Below are positions 22,172 to 30,072 of a stretch of 38,509 nt of DNA, piece by piece (positions within the stretch are counted from its first letter, which is position 1; the number at the start of each line of letters is the position of its first letter). The stretch is from Candidatus Omnitrophota bacterium. Its GTDB lineage: Bacteria > Omnitrophota > Gorgyraeia > Zapsychrales > Zapsychraceae. The stretch lies in contig JAJDCB010000027.1 of the NCBI GenBank assembly GCA_029261065.1, positions 1 through 38,509 on the forward strand, given 5' to 3'. The position numbers and the translations under genes were made by a program. The notes below the pieces were generated by a model. It saw only the letters and a list, made by a program, of their open reading frames with translations, was not told the DNA's origin and did not search any database.

Positions 22172-23565
22172 AAAATCATTATCACTTTATTGGAATTGGA
22201 GGCATTGGCATGGGCGCGATAGCGTCTTTGTTGTTGTCTAAGGGTCTTAAGGTTTCGGGGTCTGATATTAAAGAGAATCAGATGATCGAACAACTAAGAA
22301 GTCAAGGGGCGAGGATCACGATTGGTCATGAGGCCAGTTCAATTGATGGCGCTGATTGTGTTGTTTATTCGTCTGCCGTAAAAAAAAATAACCCAGAGTT
22401 TGTGGCCGCTCAAGATACACACATCCAAATTTGTCAAAGGGCCGAATTGCTCGCTCAGTTGATGCAAGGTTACTTTCAGATAACGGTTGCTGGGGCCCAT
22501 GGAAAAACAACAACAAGTTCTATGGTTTCTCATCTTCTGATGGAGGCAAAGCTTGAGCCAACGACAGCTGTTGGCGGTATCGTTCATGCCTTAGATTCTA
22601 ATGCCAAGTTAGGCGAAGGAGAATATTTTGTAGCTGAGGTCGATGAAAGTGATGGTTCTTTTCTAAACTTCTCACCCGACATCTCCGTTATTACAAATAT
22701 CGATTGTGAGCATCTTGATTATTACGGGAATTTTGAAAACATTTGTAACGCTTATAAAACGTTTATTGATCAAACTAACCCTAAGGGAACCATTATTGCT
22801 TGTTGCGACAATCAACATTTATTTGATCTCTTAGCTGACTCTCAAGCATCTTATCTAAGTTATGGGTTTAGTCCAACCAATCAGTTACAAGCAATAAAAA
22901 TTGAACATGATCAATTTGAATCACGATTTGATTGTTTATACCAAGATAATTTTATCGGTTCGGTTACCTTAAACATTCCTGGACGACACAATGTTTTAAA
23001 TGCCCTTGCAACAGTAGCTGTTGGTCTTTGTTTGAATATTGATTTTGAAACAATCGCGCAAAGTTTAAAAGGTTTTGAAGGTGTTCAAAGGCGATTTCAG
23101 GTTATTGGGTCCTTTGATGATGTTACCGTTATCGATGATTACGCCCATCATCCAACAGAATTAAAAGCAACGCTACAAGCGGCGAAGGCCTTAAAGGCGA
23201 GAAGGATTGTAAGTGTTTTTCAACCCCATCGTTATTCAAGAATGAAAGCGTTGTGGAATGATTTTCTAGAATGTTTTGATGATAGCGATCATATTATTGT
23301 GACAGATATTTATGCCGCTAGTGAATCACCGCTTGAAGGGGTGAGCTCTGAACAGTTAGTTAAGGATTTACATCAAAAATTATCAAAGCCTGTCCATTAT
23401 GTTTCTAAAGATAAACTTATTACGCATGTTGCAAAGAATATTTGTGAAGGGGATTGTGTGATGATGTTAGGGGCGGGTGATATTACGAGAGTAGGAAAGG
23501 AATTGGTGCAGGTGCTTGGCCAAACGCGATTTGTTAAGACGCAGATGATTGGAGAGAAGGTGTGA
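22168..23565 (+). CDS. murC: UDP-MurNAc:L-alanine ligase MurC
   Basis: The 465-residue ligase adds the first stem-peptide residue. It shows HFIGIGGIGMGAIASLL at the N-terminus (Rossmann-type UDP site), VAGAHGKTTTSSM with K113, EVDESDGSFL, TNIDCEHLDYY, and the C-terminal DDYAHHPTELKATL and FQPHRYSRM blocks. Length is normal. It overlaps the metalloprotease gene by four bases upstream and ddl by four bases downstream. murB, often next to murC, is not here and is not fused to it. Confidence 0.96.
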   Translation: MKNHYHFIGIGGIGMGAIASLLLSKGLKVSGSDIKENQMIEQLRSQGARITIGHEASSIDGADCVVYSSAVKKNNPEFVAAQDTHIQICQRAELLAQLMQGYFQITVAGAHGKTTTSSMVSHLLMEAKLEPTTAVGGIVHALDSNAKLGEGEYFVAEVDESDGSFLNFSPDISVITNIDCEHLDYYGNFENICNAYKTFIDQTNPKGTIIACCDNQHLFDLLADSQASYLSYGFSPTNQLQAIKIEHDQFESRFDCLYQDNFIGSVTLNIPGRHNVLNALATVAVGLCLNIDFETIAQSLKGFEGVQRRFQVIGSFDDVTVIDDYAHHPTELKATLQAAKALKARRIVSVFQPHRYSRMKALWNDFLECFDDSDHIIVTDIYAASESPLEGVSSEQLVKDLHQKLSKPVHYVSKDKLITHVAKNICEGDCVMMLGAGDITRVGKELVQVLGQTRFVKTQMIGEKV

Positions 23566-24539
23566 ATTCGTTGCTGGAAAATCGTTATGGGCGGATTGGT
23601 GTGTTGATGGGGGGCTCTTCATCAGAGCGAGAGATTTCATTAAAGTCAGGGCGTGCTGTTTATGAATCATTAAGAGCAAGTGAGTGTGATGTTGTTGCTA
23701 TTGATATTGTTGCAGGAGAAGATTCAGAGATATTAAAACAAATTGATAATGAAAAAATTGATATTGCTTTTATCGCATTGCATGGTCAGCTCGGAGAAGA
23801 TGGAAAAATTCAAGAGTTGTTAGAGAAGTTGGATATTGTTTATACAGGATCAGGGGTGAAGGCAAGCCGGCTTGCTATAGATAAGATTGGTACGCAACAA
23901 CTCTTAGAAAGCGAAGGGATTCGCGTTCCCCCTTATTTTTCTTTAAGAAAAGATCAAGACTATGGGATTGATGAGATTGTTTCTCTTCTAGGAGATAAAA
24001 AGTTTGTTGTAAAACCTGCAACTGAAGGGTCGAGCATTGGTATTACTCTTCTAGAAGATGCTAAGAAATTACAAGAGGCCATCGATGAAGCCTTTCGATA
24101 CAGTCAAAGTGTAATTATTGAGAAGTTTATTGCGGGGCGTGAGATGACGGTTGGTATTATTGGCGAGCAAACGTTACCCGTTTTAGAGATTATATCGAAA
24201 CAATCTTTTTTTGATTTTAAGGCGAAGTATGAAGTAGGTATGTCTGAATATATTGTTCCAGCAGAAATTTCAGAGTCACTAGCGCAAAGCCTTAAGACCC
24301 AAGCTTTAAAAGCGCACCAAGCCTTAGGGTGTGAGGGGTTCTCAAGAGTTGATTTTATTTTAAATGACGAGGGGGGCTACGTTTTAGAAGTAAATACCAT
24401 CCCTGGTTTTACGCAAACAAGTTTGTTACCAAAATCGGCTAAGGTTATTGGCTTTGAGTTTAATGAGTTGTGTTTTAAATTACTGGATTTAGCTTATGGC
24501 AAGAAAAAAGAAAATCAAAATACCGTTTCACATTCTTAA
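23562..24539 (+). CDS. ddl: D-alanine:D-alanine ligase
   Basis: The 325-residue ATP-grasp enzyme makes the D-Ala-D-Ala dipeptide used by MurF. Visible are GVLMGGSSSEREISLKSG, IALHGQLGEDG, the small glycine loop EGSSIGIT, the ATP-grasp lysines, GCEGFSRVDFI and the metal-binding EVNTIPGFT. The start is a GTG at 23562 overlapping the murC stop by four bases (GTGA). Its last 44 bases overlap ftsQ in another frame, which is unusually long for this cluster and makes the C-terminus variable. Confidence 0.95.
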   Translation: MNSLLENRYGRIGVLMGGSSSEREISLKSGRAVYESLRASECDVVAIDIVAGEDSEILKQIDNEKIDIAFIALHGQLGEDGKIQELLEKLDIVYTGSGVKASRLAIDKIGTQQLLESEGIRVPPYFSLRKDQDYGIDEIVSLLGDKKFVVKPATEGSSIGITLLEDAKKLQEAIDEAFRYSQSVIIEKFIAGREMTVGIIGEQTLPVLEIISKQSFFDFKAKYEVGMSEYIVPAEISESLAQSLKTQALKAHQALGCEGFSRVDFILNDEGGYVLEVNTIPGFTQTSLLPKSAKVIGFEFNELCFKLLDLAYGKKKENQNTVSHS

Positions 24540-25254
24540 ATATCCTTTGTTTATTCTTTTGATATTGGGAGTGTCGTTTCTGATTTATAAAGGGTTATCG
24601 AATCTCGTTGTTGGTGCGGATTATTTTCGTATTAAGTCCGTGCAATATGATTCGAGTTTACAGTTTATTGATCGCGCGGATATCGGACGATTAAAGGGAA
24701 CAAGTATTTTTGAGGTGGATATTAAAGAGGTACAGAAACGATTGCAGAGAAAATATCCACAAGCCTCTGATTTACGAGTTTTAAGAAAATTTCCAAATCA
24801 TATTTTAATAAAGGCTAAAAAGAGACTGCCCAGTGCTCAGATTAAATTTAAGAACACGATATTTACCATTGATGAAACGGGATTGATTGTTTCAACATCA
24901 AGTAAGATGATCAAGAAGCTACCTCTTATTACCGGCATCCGTACGGTGTTAGACCATAAAAGGTTGGGTGATCAACTTCTAGAGCGTGATATTCATTCGG
25001 CCCTTGATGTGATAGAGATATTTCAAAAGAATGTCTCTTTATCCTCGCAATATGAGATTTTATCCATTGATGTGAATAATCTCTCTAAGATCACAATGAT
25101 GCTTTCCAATAATCTCAATGTAATTATCGACTTAGATAAAATAAGCTATAAAATGAAGACGTTAAGCGTTGTCCTTACTCAAGGGCAATTAAAGTTAGAA
25201 GAAATTAAGTATTTAGATTTACGTTTTAAGGAACCAATCATAGGGAAGAAGTAG
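24496..25254 (+). CDS. ftsQ: Cell division protein FtsQ/DivIB
   Basis: The 252-residue bitopic protein has a basic N-terminus (ARKKKIKIP), one membrane helix (about residues 13-33) and a POTRA domain starting at FRIKSVQYDSS. A beta domain follows, with the characteristic LRVLRKFPNHILIKAKKRLPSA stretch and a C-terminal YLDLRFKEPIIGKK. FtsQ anchors FtsL-FtsB at the septum. The call rests on topology, these motifs and its position between ddl and ftsA. Its start lies within ddl. A REP cluster separates it from ftsA. Confidence 0.9.
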   Translation: MARKKKIKIPFHILKYPLFILLILGVSFLIYKGLSNLVVGADYFRIKSVQYDSSLQFIDRADIGRLKGTSIFEVDIKEVQKRLQRKYPQASDLRVLRKFPNHILIKAKKRLPSAQIKFKNTIFTIDETGLIVSTSSKMIKKLPLITGIRTVLDHKRLGDQLLERDIHSALDVIEIFQKNVSLSSQYEILSIDVNNLSKITMMLSNNLNVIIDLDKISYKMKTLSVVLTQGQLKLEEIKYLDLRFKEPIIGKK

Positions 25255-25262
25255 GCAACTTT

Positions 25263-25393
25263 GTCATCCCCGCCCCTTGTGTCATTCCCGCAAAATCGGG
25301 AATCCTACGGGGTAAACTCCAGCGGGGATCTGTGCGCAATAACTATTACTTGATTCCCGCTTTCGCGAGAATGACATAGGGATCGAGGATGAC
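25263..25393. repeat. Composite REP cluster (GTCATTCCCGC family)
   Basis: At least two palindromic units lie between ftsQ and ftsA, with GTCATTCCCGC, the fixed GGGGTAAACTCCAGCGGGG block and a closing GATTCCCGCTTTCGCGAGAA hairpin. The 5' border CCCGCCCCTTGTGTCATTCC also matches the 9788 copy, so the repeat unit extends about ten bases upstream of the palindrome. Confidence 0.85.
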
Positions 25394-25411
25394 ACAACAA
25401 GAAAGTAATCC

Positions 25412-26653
25412 ATGTTTAAAAAAATGATCAAAGATAAAATTTATTGTGGCCTTGATGTTGGGTCTCAGAAAATTAAGGCTGCTGTTGTTAAATGTGGGGA
25501 TAATCATCGTTTGGATTTGTTAGGTGTTTATGAAGATAAGACGTTTGGTTATAAAGATTGTTCGGTGACAAATTTAGGCGAGTTGTCGGAATGTATATTT
25601 CGTACCGTTCATGAGCTTTCTCAAAGGACGAATGTGAAGATTAAGAATGTGAATTTAGGTGTCAGTGGTGAATTAGTTCAAACGCGAGAAACAGACTCTG
25701 TTATTCCTCTTGTTGATCGAGGACAGAAGGTTATTGTTCAACGGGATATTAATAAAATAAACGAACAAACGAAGTTGTTAAGTGCGAAGATGGAGGAGGA
25801 AATCTTACATCACCTTCCGCAAACTTATAAAGTGGACGATATTAATTCAGCACTAAATCCTTTAGGATTGTTGGGACGCAAGTTAAGTGTTCATTCTATT
25901 GTTGTCTTAACTGAAGAGATGCGAATTAAAAATTTAACGAAAGCTGTGCATGAAGCTGGATTTAATGTTAGTAATGTCTTTTTTAGTTCTTTGGCTTCTT
26001 GTGAATCTATTTTTAGCCAAGAAGATAAAACTCAAGGATGCGCGTTATTGGATATTGGTGCTCGTCGTTCGGCATTGTTGGTTTTTAAAGATAATATTTT
26101 ACAAGGGATTCGAAAAATTGATATTGGTGGAAACAATTTTACAAATCAAATCGCCAAACGTTTAGCTCTTCCTTTTGATTTAGCTGAGGAAATAAAGAAG
26201 TCTTATGCGGATACGATCTATCAAGAAGAATATTCCAATGAGGAAATTCTTGTTAAAAGGGAAAGTGAATATATTCCTATTAAAAGAGATGCTATCTTTC
26301 AAGCCATAGAACCTGAGGTTAAAAGATTCGTTGAAGCCATTAGGAACGAACTAGACTCTTTTAATGAAGATGCCCAATTGCAATGTGGATTGAAATTAAT
26401 AGGGGGCGGGGCGTTATTAACAGGGTTTATTGAGCGGGTTGGCCGAGAGGCTGGGCTTGCCGTTCAATTAGGAAAGGTGCGTTTAAAGTTTAGCAAAAAT
26501 TTAAGTCATGCGGCTGTATTTGCACCCGTCATTGGTTTGGCCCAAAGTGGGCATAAGAGTTCTTTTAGCTTTTCTTCCACTGACAATGAGGATGATGGAT
26601 GGATGCAGCACTTGTCCCATCGTGTTCGGGAGCTCTATCAAGAATATTTTTAA
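25412..26653 (+). CDS. ftsA: Cell division protein FtsA
   Basis: The 413-residue actin-fold ATPase links FtsZ filaments to the membrane and recruits later division proteins. Motifs are YCGLDVGSQKIKAAVV (phosphate 1), the 1C subdomain around VNLGVSGE, CALLDIGARRSALLVF (phosphate 2) and LKLIGGGALLTGF (adenosine). The C-terminus (WMQHLSHRVRELYQEYF) forms the expected amphipathic membrane-targeting helix. The start may be MIKDK a few codons in. It ends the cluster: the next gene is convergent after three bases, and ftsZ, the usual neighbour, is absent. Confidence 0.95.
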   Translation: MFKKMIKDKIYCGLDVGSQKIKAAVVKCGDNHRLDLLGVYEDKTFGYKDCSVTNLGELSECIFRTVHELSQRTNVKIKNVNLGVSGELVQTRETDSVIPLVDRGQKVIVQRDINKINEQTKLLSAKMEEEILHHLPQTYKVDDINSALNPLGLLGRKLSVHSIVVLTEEMRIKNLTKAVHEAGFNVSNVFFSSLASCESIFSQEDKTQGCALLDIGARRSALLVFKDNILQGIRKIDIGGNNFTNQIAKRLALPFDLAEEIKKSYADTIYQEEYSNEEILVKRESEYIPIKRDAIFQAIEPEVKRFVEAIRNELDSFNEDAQLQCGLKLIGGGALLTGFIERVGREAGLAVQLGKVRLKFSKNLSHAAVFAPVIGLAQSGHKSSFSFSSTDNEDDGWMQHLSHRVRELYQEYF

Positions 26654-26656
26654 GAG

Positions 26657-27001
26657 TTAGTTTTGGCGGGAACGAATTTTGCTCATCGTATAACTTAAAT
26701 CTTTTAAAAGAGTCATGATTCTTTGCATGGCGTTAAAAACGAAAAGCAGCCAAAAAGAGTTTAATAAGAGAAGTAAAGCGATGATAGAGGTATTAACTGT
26801 TTGCATGACGGATATGCGTTCGGAGTTGGTTGGTTCGGAAATATGGCTTACATCTATGACGCCAAGCGTGTTGGCAAACCAGAATAAAAAGACGATGACT
26901 AGGATGATTTGGAAGAATGTGAAATAAAAGTGGCGCATAAGCCACTTGGCACTCATGTGATCCCAGTATCTAATTTTATTCATAAAGTCTTTGTAAGCCA
27001 T
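26657..27001 (-). CDS. Two-helix membrane protein, hypothetical
   Basis: The 114-residue protein has two hydrophobic helices (about residues 26-48 and 70-92), an amphipathic basic N-terminus and a C-terminal helical tail with basic residues (MTLLKDLSYTMSKIRSRQN). It is convergent with ftsA, with stop codons three bases apart and no terminator between. A ribosome-binding site (AAGGAGAAC) precedes the ATG. No family is recognised. It diverges from the response-regulator gene, so 27002-27085 should hold both promoters. Confidence 0.7.
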   Translation of the reverse strand: MAYKDFMNKIRYWDHMSAKWLMRHFYFTFFQIILVIVFLFWFANTLGVIDVSHISEPTNSERISVMQTVNTSIIALLLLLNSFWLLFVFNAMQRIMTLLKDLSYTMSKIRSRQN

Positions 27002-27085
27002 TCGTTCTCCTTTTTGTGTTATTCTACATAACTTAAGAGCAAAAGCAATAGGTTTTAATGGAAAAATTATTGAAAGTTAATACTC

Positions 27086-27451
27086 ATGTCTCATAAAGTC
27101 TTAATTGTTGATAACGAAAAGATCAATGTCTCTATTGTTAAGTTTATGCTAAGAGAGCAAGGATATCAAGTCTATGTGGCTTCTGATGCGAAAGTAGGTA
27201 TTGAAGAGGTTAAAAGTGAAGTGCCGGATTTGATTATTTTAGATATTCAGATGTCTACGCTTACGGGGGAGGAATTTGTTAATCAGTTAAAAACCCTTGT
27301 GCCCGATAGGGTTGTGCCTGTTATTATGCTGACAACGGATAATCGGATGGAGGAGAATGTCTTTAAATTTGAGGGGGTTCGGGGTCTTTTGGTTAAATCT
27401 ATTCATGTGAGTCATCTTGTGACTACCGTGAATGAAATTTTTAAAGAGTAA
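27086..27451 (+). CDS. Single-domain response regulator
   Basis: The 121-residue protein is only a receiver domain: D53 in LIILDIQMS is the phosphoacceptor, the acid pocket is D9-N10-E11 (VDNEKIN), and the switch Thr (MLTTDN) and Lys (LLVKSI) are present. N10 replaces the second acidic residue usual in the VDDE motif, though E11 may compensate. There is no output domain and no histidine kinase in the window, so it would act as a phosphorelay carrier or by protein contact, as CheY and Spo0F do. A small membrane protein follows five bases later. Confidence 0.9.
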   Translation: MSHKVLIVDNEKINVSIVKFMLREQGYQVYVASDAKVGIEEVKSEVPDLIILDIQMSTLTGEEFVNQLKTLVPDRVVPVIMLTTDNRMEENVFKFEGVRGLLVKSIHVSHLVTTVNEIFKE

Positions 27452-27456
27452 CGTTT

Positions 27457-27726
27457 ATGAAGATATTAGTATTTTTAATGACCCTTGGTATTATTGGGCT
27501 TTGTTTTTTTCTTTTATCGAAATCGCAATGGATTTTTTCTCTTAATCACGCCCGCCGCAAAGGTTTGATTCCAAAGAAAGATAAAGCCACGATGTTTGAT
27601 GTTAGGCGACTTTTGCAGCATGGAGAACGAGATGCGGCTATTCGCGTTTATTGTGAGATTTTTGAATGCTCTAAAAGTGAATCGCACAAAGCCATTAAAG
27701 ATTTAGAGCAAAGTATTCAGAAATAG
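27457..27726 (+). CDS. Small membrane protein with L7/L12-like C-terminal helix motif
   Basis: The 89-residue protein has one N-terminal membrane helix (about residues 3-20), a basic linker, and a C-terminal stretch (VRRLLQHGERDAAIRVYCEIF, then SKSESHKAIKDLEQ). That stretch follows the pattern of the ribosomal L7/L12 C-terminal fold (LxxxGxxxxAIxxxRxxxxxxLxEAxxxVE). Similar membrane-tethered L7/L12-like modules are common small hypothetical proteins with no settled function. It is five bases after the response regulator and probably co-transcribed. Confidence 0.7.
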   Translation: MKILVFLMTLGIIGLCFFLLSKSQWIFSLNHARRKGLIPKKDKATMFDVRRLLQHGERDAAIRVYCEIFECSKSESHKAIKDLEQSIQK

Positions 27727-27732
27727 GGGCAC

Positions 27733-27810
27733 GGGTCCCCGATAAACGCGTTCGGGGATGACACGATTACTTTATATATTAATATTGTCATCCCCGCGGA
27801 AGCGGGGACC
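27733..27810. repeat. Two REP palindromes (GTCATCCCCGC family)
   Basis: Units lie at 27733-27762 (GGGTCCCCGATAAACGCGTT to GGGGATGAC) and 27787-27810 (GTCATCCCCGCGGAAGCGGG). They sit in an otherwise gene-free gap of 193 bases before the aminotransferase; the rest of the gap shows nothing I can support. Confidence 0.85.
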
Positions 27811-27919
27811 TATTAATAGCAGAAACAGCTTCGGGATTCTAGAAGCTATCGCTATTCCATTACACAATCCATCCAAAATTATAATTGTCATTTCCAACTT
27901 TCTTCCCTAGAATGAGCTG

Positions 27920-29062
27920 ATGAACGACTACACATCTGACTTTAAATTGTCTCCAGATAAGGTTTGGTTAAATGCGGCCAGCGAAGGTCCATTACCAAAC
28001 ATTGCGGTGGAATCACTTAAAGAGGCTATTTCTTGGAAAGTGGAACCTCATTTGTTAAATAACGACAAGTTCGTTCGCATCCCCTTAGAATTAAAAAAAG
28101 CCATTGGATCCTTAATTAATGTTTCTTATCAAGATGTCATTCTAGGAAATAGCGCCACCTTCGGTATTCATCTTCTGGCCCACGGTATTCAATGGGAGGC
28201 GGGGGATGAAATCCTTCTCATGCAAAACGACTTTCCCGCGAACATCATGCCTTGGTTGGCGCTTTCCAAAAAGGGTGTTGTTATTCGACAGATTGCTCCC
28301 AAAGATAAATTTATTACATTTAACGAACTTAAAGAAAATATCACGCCAAAGACACGGCTTGTGTGTTTGTCACATGTGCATTCCTTTACAGGATTTAAAT
28401 TGGATGCCAAAACATGTGCGAATATTTGTAAAGAAAACAATATCATTTTTGTTCTTAATTTGGCGCAGTCCCTTGGTAATATGCCCATTGATGTGAATGA
28501 TTTGAAACCCGGTGCCATTATGGCCCCTGGTTATAAATGGTTGTTAGGTCCCTACGGGACGGGTTTATGTTGGATTAACCCTAAACTCCGTCAAGAGATG
28601 GATTACAATCATGCCAATTGGATTCCGATGCTTTCTCAAGAAGAGTTGGACAGTGAAGGGCCACTTGAATATAAAGAAATTTCAACCGCTCGACGTTACG
28701 ATCAGTTTGGAACGGCAAACTTCTTTAATTACGTTCCTTGGACGTCTTCCATAAACTATTTATTAGAGATTGGTTTAAAAAATATTGAAGAACATAATCA
28801 AGATCTCATTGATTGTTTCCTTCAAGATTTGGATCAAAAGGTTTATGATGTGATAAGTCCTCTTAAGCGATTAGAGCGATCTAATCTTGTTGTTATCTCA
28901 AGTAAAGAGCGTGGGCGAAACAAAGATCTTTTTGCGCAGCTTAAAGAACAACAGATTTATCCAGCGATGTGGAAAGGGAATATTCGTTTTACACCACATA
29001 TTTATAATACGAAAGAAGATATCGAGCAAGCTCTCAAAGGGCTGCATAAATTAGCAGGTTAA
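27920..29062 (+). CDS. Class V aminotransferase-fold PLP enzyme
   Basis: The 380-residue protein has the class V fold seen in cysteine desulfurases, kynureninases and isopenicillin N epimerase-like enzymes. NAASEGPLP near the start, a substrate-side VCLSHVHSFTGFKLD, and the PLP-lysine motif APGYKWLLGPYGTG (K206) are visible. The position that normally carries the Asp contacting the PLP ring nitrogen (D-x-x-Q) reads N180-L-A-Q183, an Asp-to-Asn change that may alter the chemistry. There is no desulfurase Cys loop of the usual kind. The substrate is unknown. It stands alone between REP clusters and YbjQ genes, with no strong ribosome-binding site. Confidence 0.85.
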   Translation: MNDYTSDFKLSPDKVWLNAASEGPLPNIAVESLKEAISWKVEPHLLNNDKFVRIPLELKKAIGSLINVSYQDVILGNSATFGIHLLAHGIQWEAGDEILLMQNDFPANIMPWLALSKKGVVIRQIAPKDKFITFNELKENITPKTRLVCLSHVHSFTGFKLDAKTCANICKENNIIFVLNLAQSLGNMPIDVNDLKPGAIMAPGYKWLLGPYGTGLCWINPKLRQEMDYNHANWIPMLSQEELDSEGPLEYKEISTARRYDQFGTANFFNYVPWTSSINYLLEIGLKNIEEHNQDLIDCFLQDLDQKVYDVISPLKRLERSNLVVISSKERGRNKDLFAQLKEQQIYPAMWKGNIRFTPHIYNTKEDIEQALKGLHKLAG

Positions 29063-29080
29063 CAACAAAAAGGAGTTAGG

Positions 29081-29395
29081 ATGATTATTACCAATATTGA
29101 CAGCGTCCCGGGGCGCAAGGTAGTTGAGCATTTTGGAATCGTGCAAGGAAGTACCGTTCGCGCGCGTCACATGGGATCAGATTTTGCGGCTGGTCTTAAG
29201 AATATGGTTGGAGGAGAGTTAAAGGGCTACACCAAATTGTTAGAGGATGCACGCGCTGAGGCCTTAGAACGCGTTAAACAGCAAGCTCAGCAACTAGGCG
29301 CTAACGCCATTATTAATGTCCGATTTGCGACGTCTGCCATTAGCCAAGGGGCGGCTGAGTTGATGGCTTACGGAACTGCAATTAGAGTTGAGTAA
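29081..29395 (+). CDS. YbjQ family protein (UPF0145)
   Basis: The 104-residue protein matches the YbjQ/UPF0145 family over its full length: the N-terminal PGRKVVEHFGIVQGSTVRARH, the central GGELKGYTKLLEDARAEALERV helix and GANAIINVRFATS. Members form pentameric rings and have been described as putative heavy-metal-binding proteins, but the function is not proven. A good ribosome-binding site (GGAG) precedes the start. A second, longer family member follows 30 bases later, and the two probably act as a pair. Confidence 0.92.
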   Translation: MIITNIDSVPGRKVVEHFGIVQGSTVRARHMGSDFAAGLKNMVGGELKGYTKLLEDARAEALERVKQQAQQLGANAIINVRFATSAISQGAAELMAYGTAIRVE

Positions 29396-29425
29396 GTTAA
29401 TGGCAGGCTAATAAAGGAGTCAATT

Positions 29426-29878
29426 ATGGATTTTATTATATTTTTGTTTTTAATCTCGCTTGGATTTTTTGTTGGAGGACGCGTTGAGAGAAAACATTAT
29501 AAAGATATTGCAAAAAGAGAGGCGGAATTACTCGACATTCCAGCTGTAACATCAAAAGAACTTCACAATCTTGATGATGTTGAGGAAGCGCAGATGGTTT
29601 CCGCGAATGTTGTTATTTCTCTAGATTATTTCAAGCGATTTCTTGCCGGGCTGCGAAATTTCTTTGGTGGGCGTATTAAGGCTTATGAAACGTTGCTTGA
29701 TCGTGGACGCAGAGAGGCCATTCTTCGCATGAAAGAAACAGCTAAGTTAAATGGTTATGACATGATTATGAATTTGCGTTTTGAGACAGCCGGTATCGGT
29801 CAGGTTACATCGGGTCGTGGGAGTTTGGGATGTTTTGAGGTTATGGTTTATGGGACGGCGGTGAAATTAAGGAAGTAG
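29426..29878 (+). CDS. Membrane-anchored YbjQ family protein
   Basis: The 150-residue protein begins with a membrane helix (IIFLFLISLGFFVGG), followed by a linker and a YbjQ-like domain (SANVVISLDYFKRFLAGLRN, GGRIKAYETLLDRGRREAILRM, YDMIMNLRFETAGIG). It is a diverged paralogue of the gene just upstream, with the added anchor. A ribosome-binding site (GGAG) lies 8 bases before the start. A mixed ring of soluble and anchored subunits is a possible arrangement, by inference only. Confidence 0.85.
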   Translation: MDFIIFLFLISLGFFVGGRVERKHYKDIAKREAELLDIPAVTSKELHNLDDVEEAQMVSANVVISLDYFKRFLAGLRNFFGGRIKAYETLLDRGRREAILRMKETAKLNGYDMIMNLRFETAGIGQVTSGRGSLGCFEVMVYGTAVKLRK

Positions 29879-29889
29879 ATTGTAGATCT

Positions 29890-30050
29890 GTCATTCCCGT
29901 GAAAACGGGAATCCATTATTTTACGATTAATTGATCCCCCGCTGGAGTTTACCCCGTAGGATTCCCGCTTTCGCGGGGATGACAATATTATTATTTCGTG
30001 TCACTATTAATAGAAAGCGTAAACGTGTCATCCCCGCGAAAGCGGGGACC
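29890..30050. repeat. REP cluster, three palindromic units
   Basis: 29890-29983 is a composite unit running from GTCATTCCCG through an inverted copy of the GGGGTAAACTCCAGCGGG block to GGGGATGAC. A separate simple unit is at 30027-30050 (GTCATCCCCGCGAAAGCGGG). Compared with 9788 and 25263 the central block is inverted. No gene is present in 29879-30072. Confidence 0.87.
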
Positions 30051-30072
30051 TCAATAAAGTAAATATCGAATT

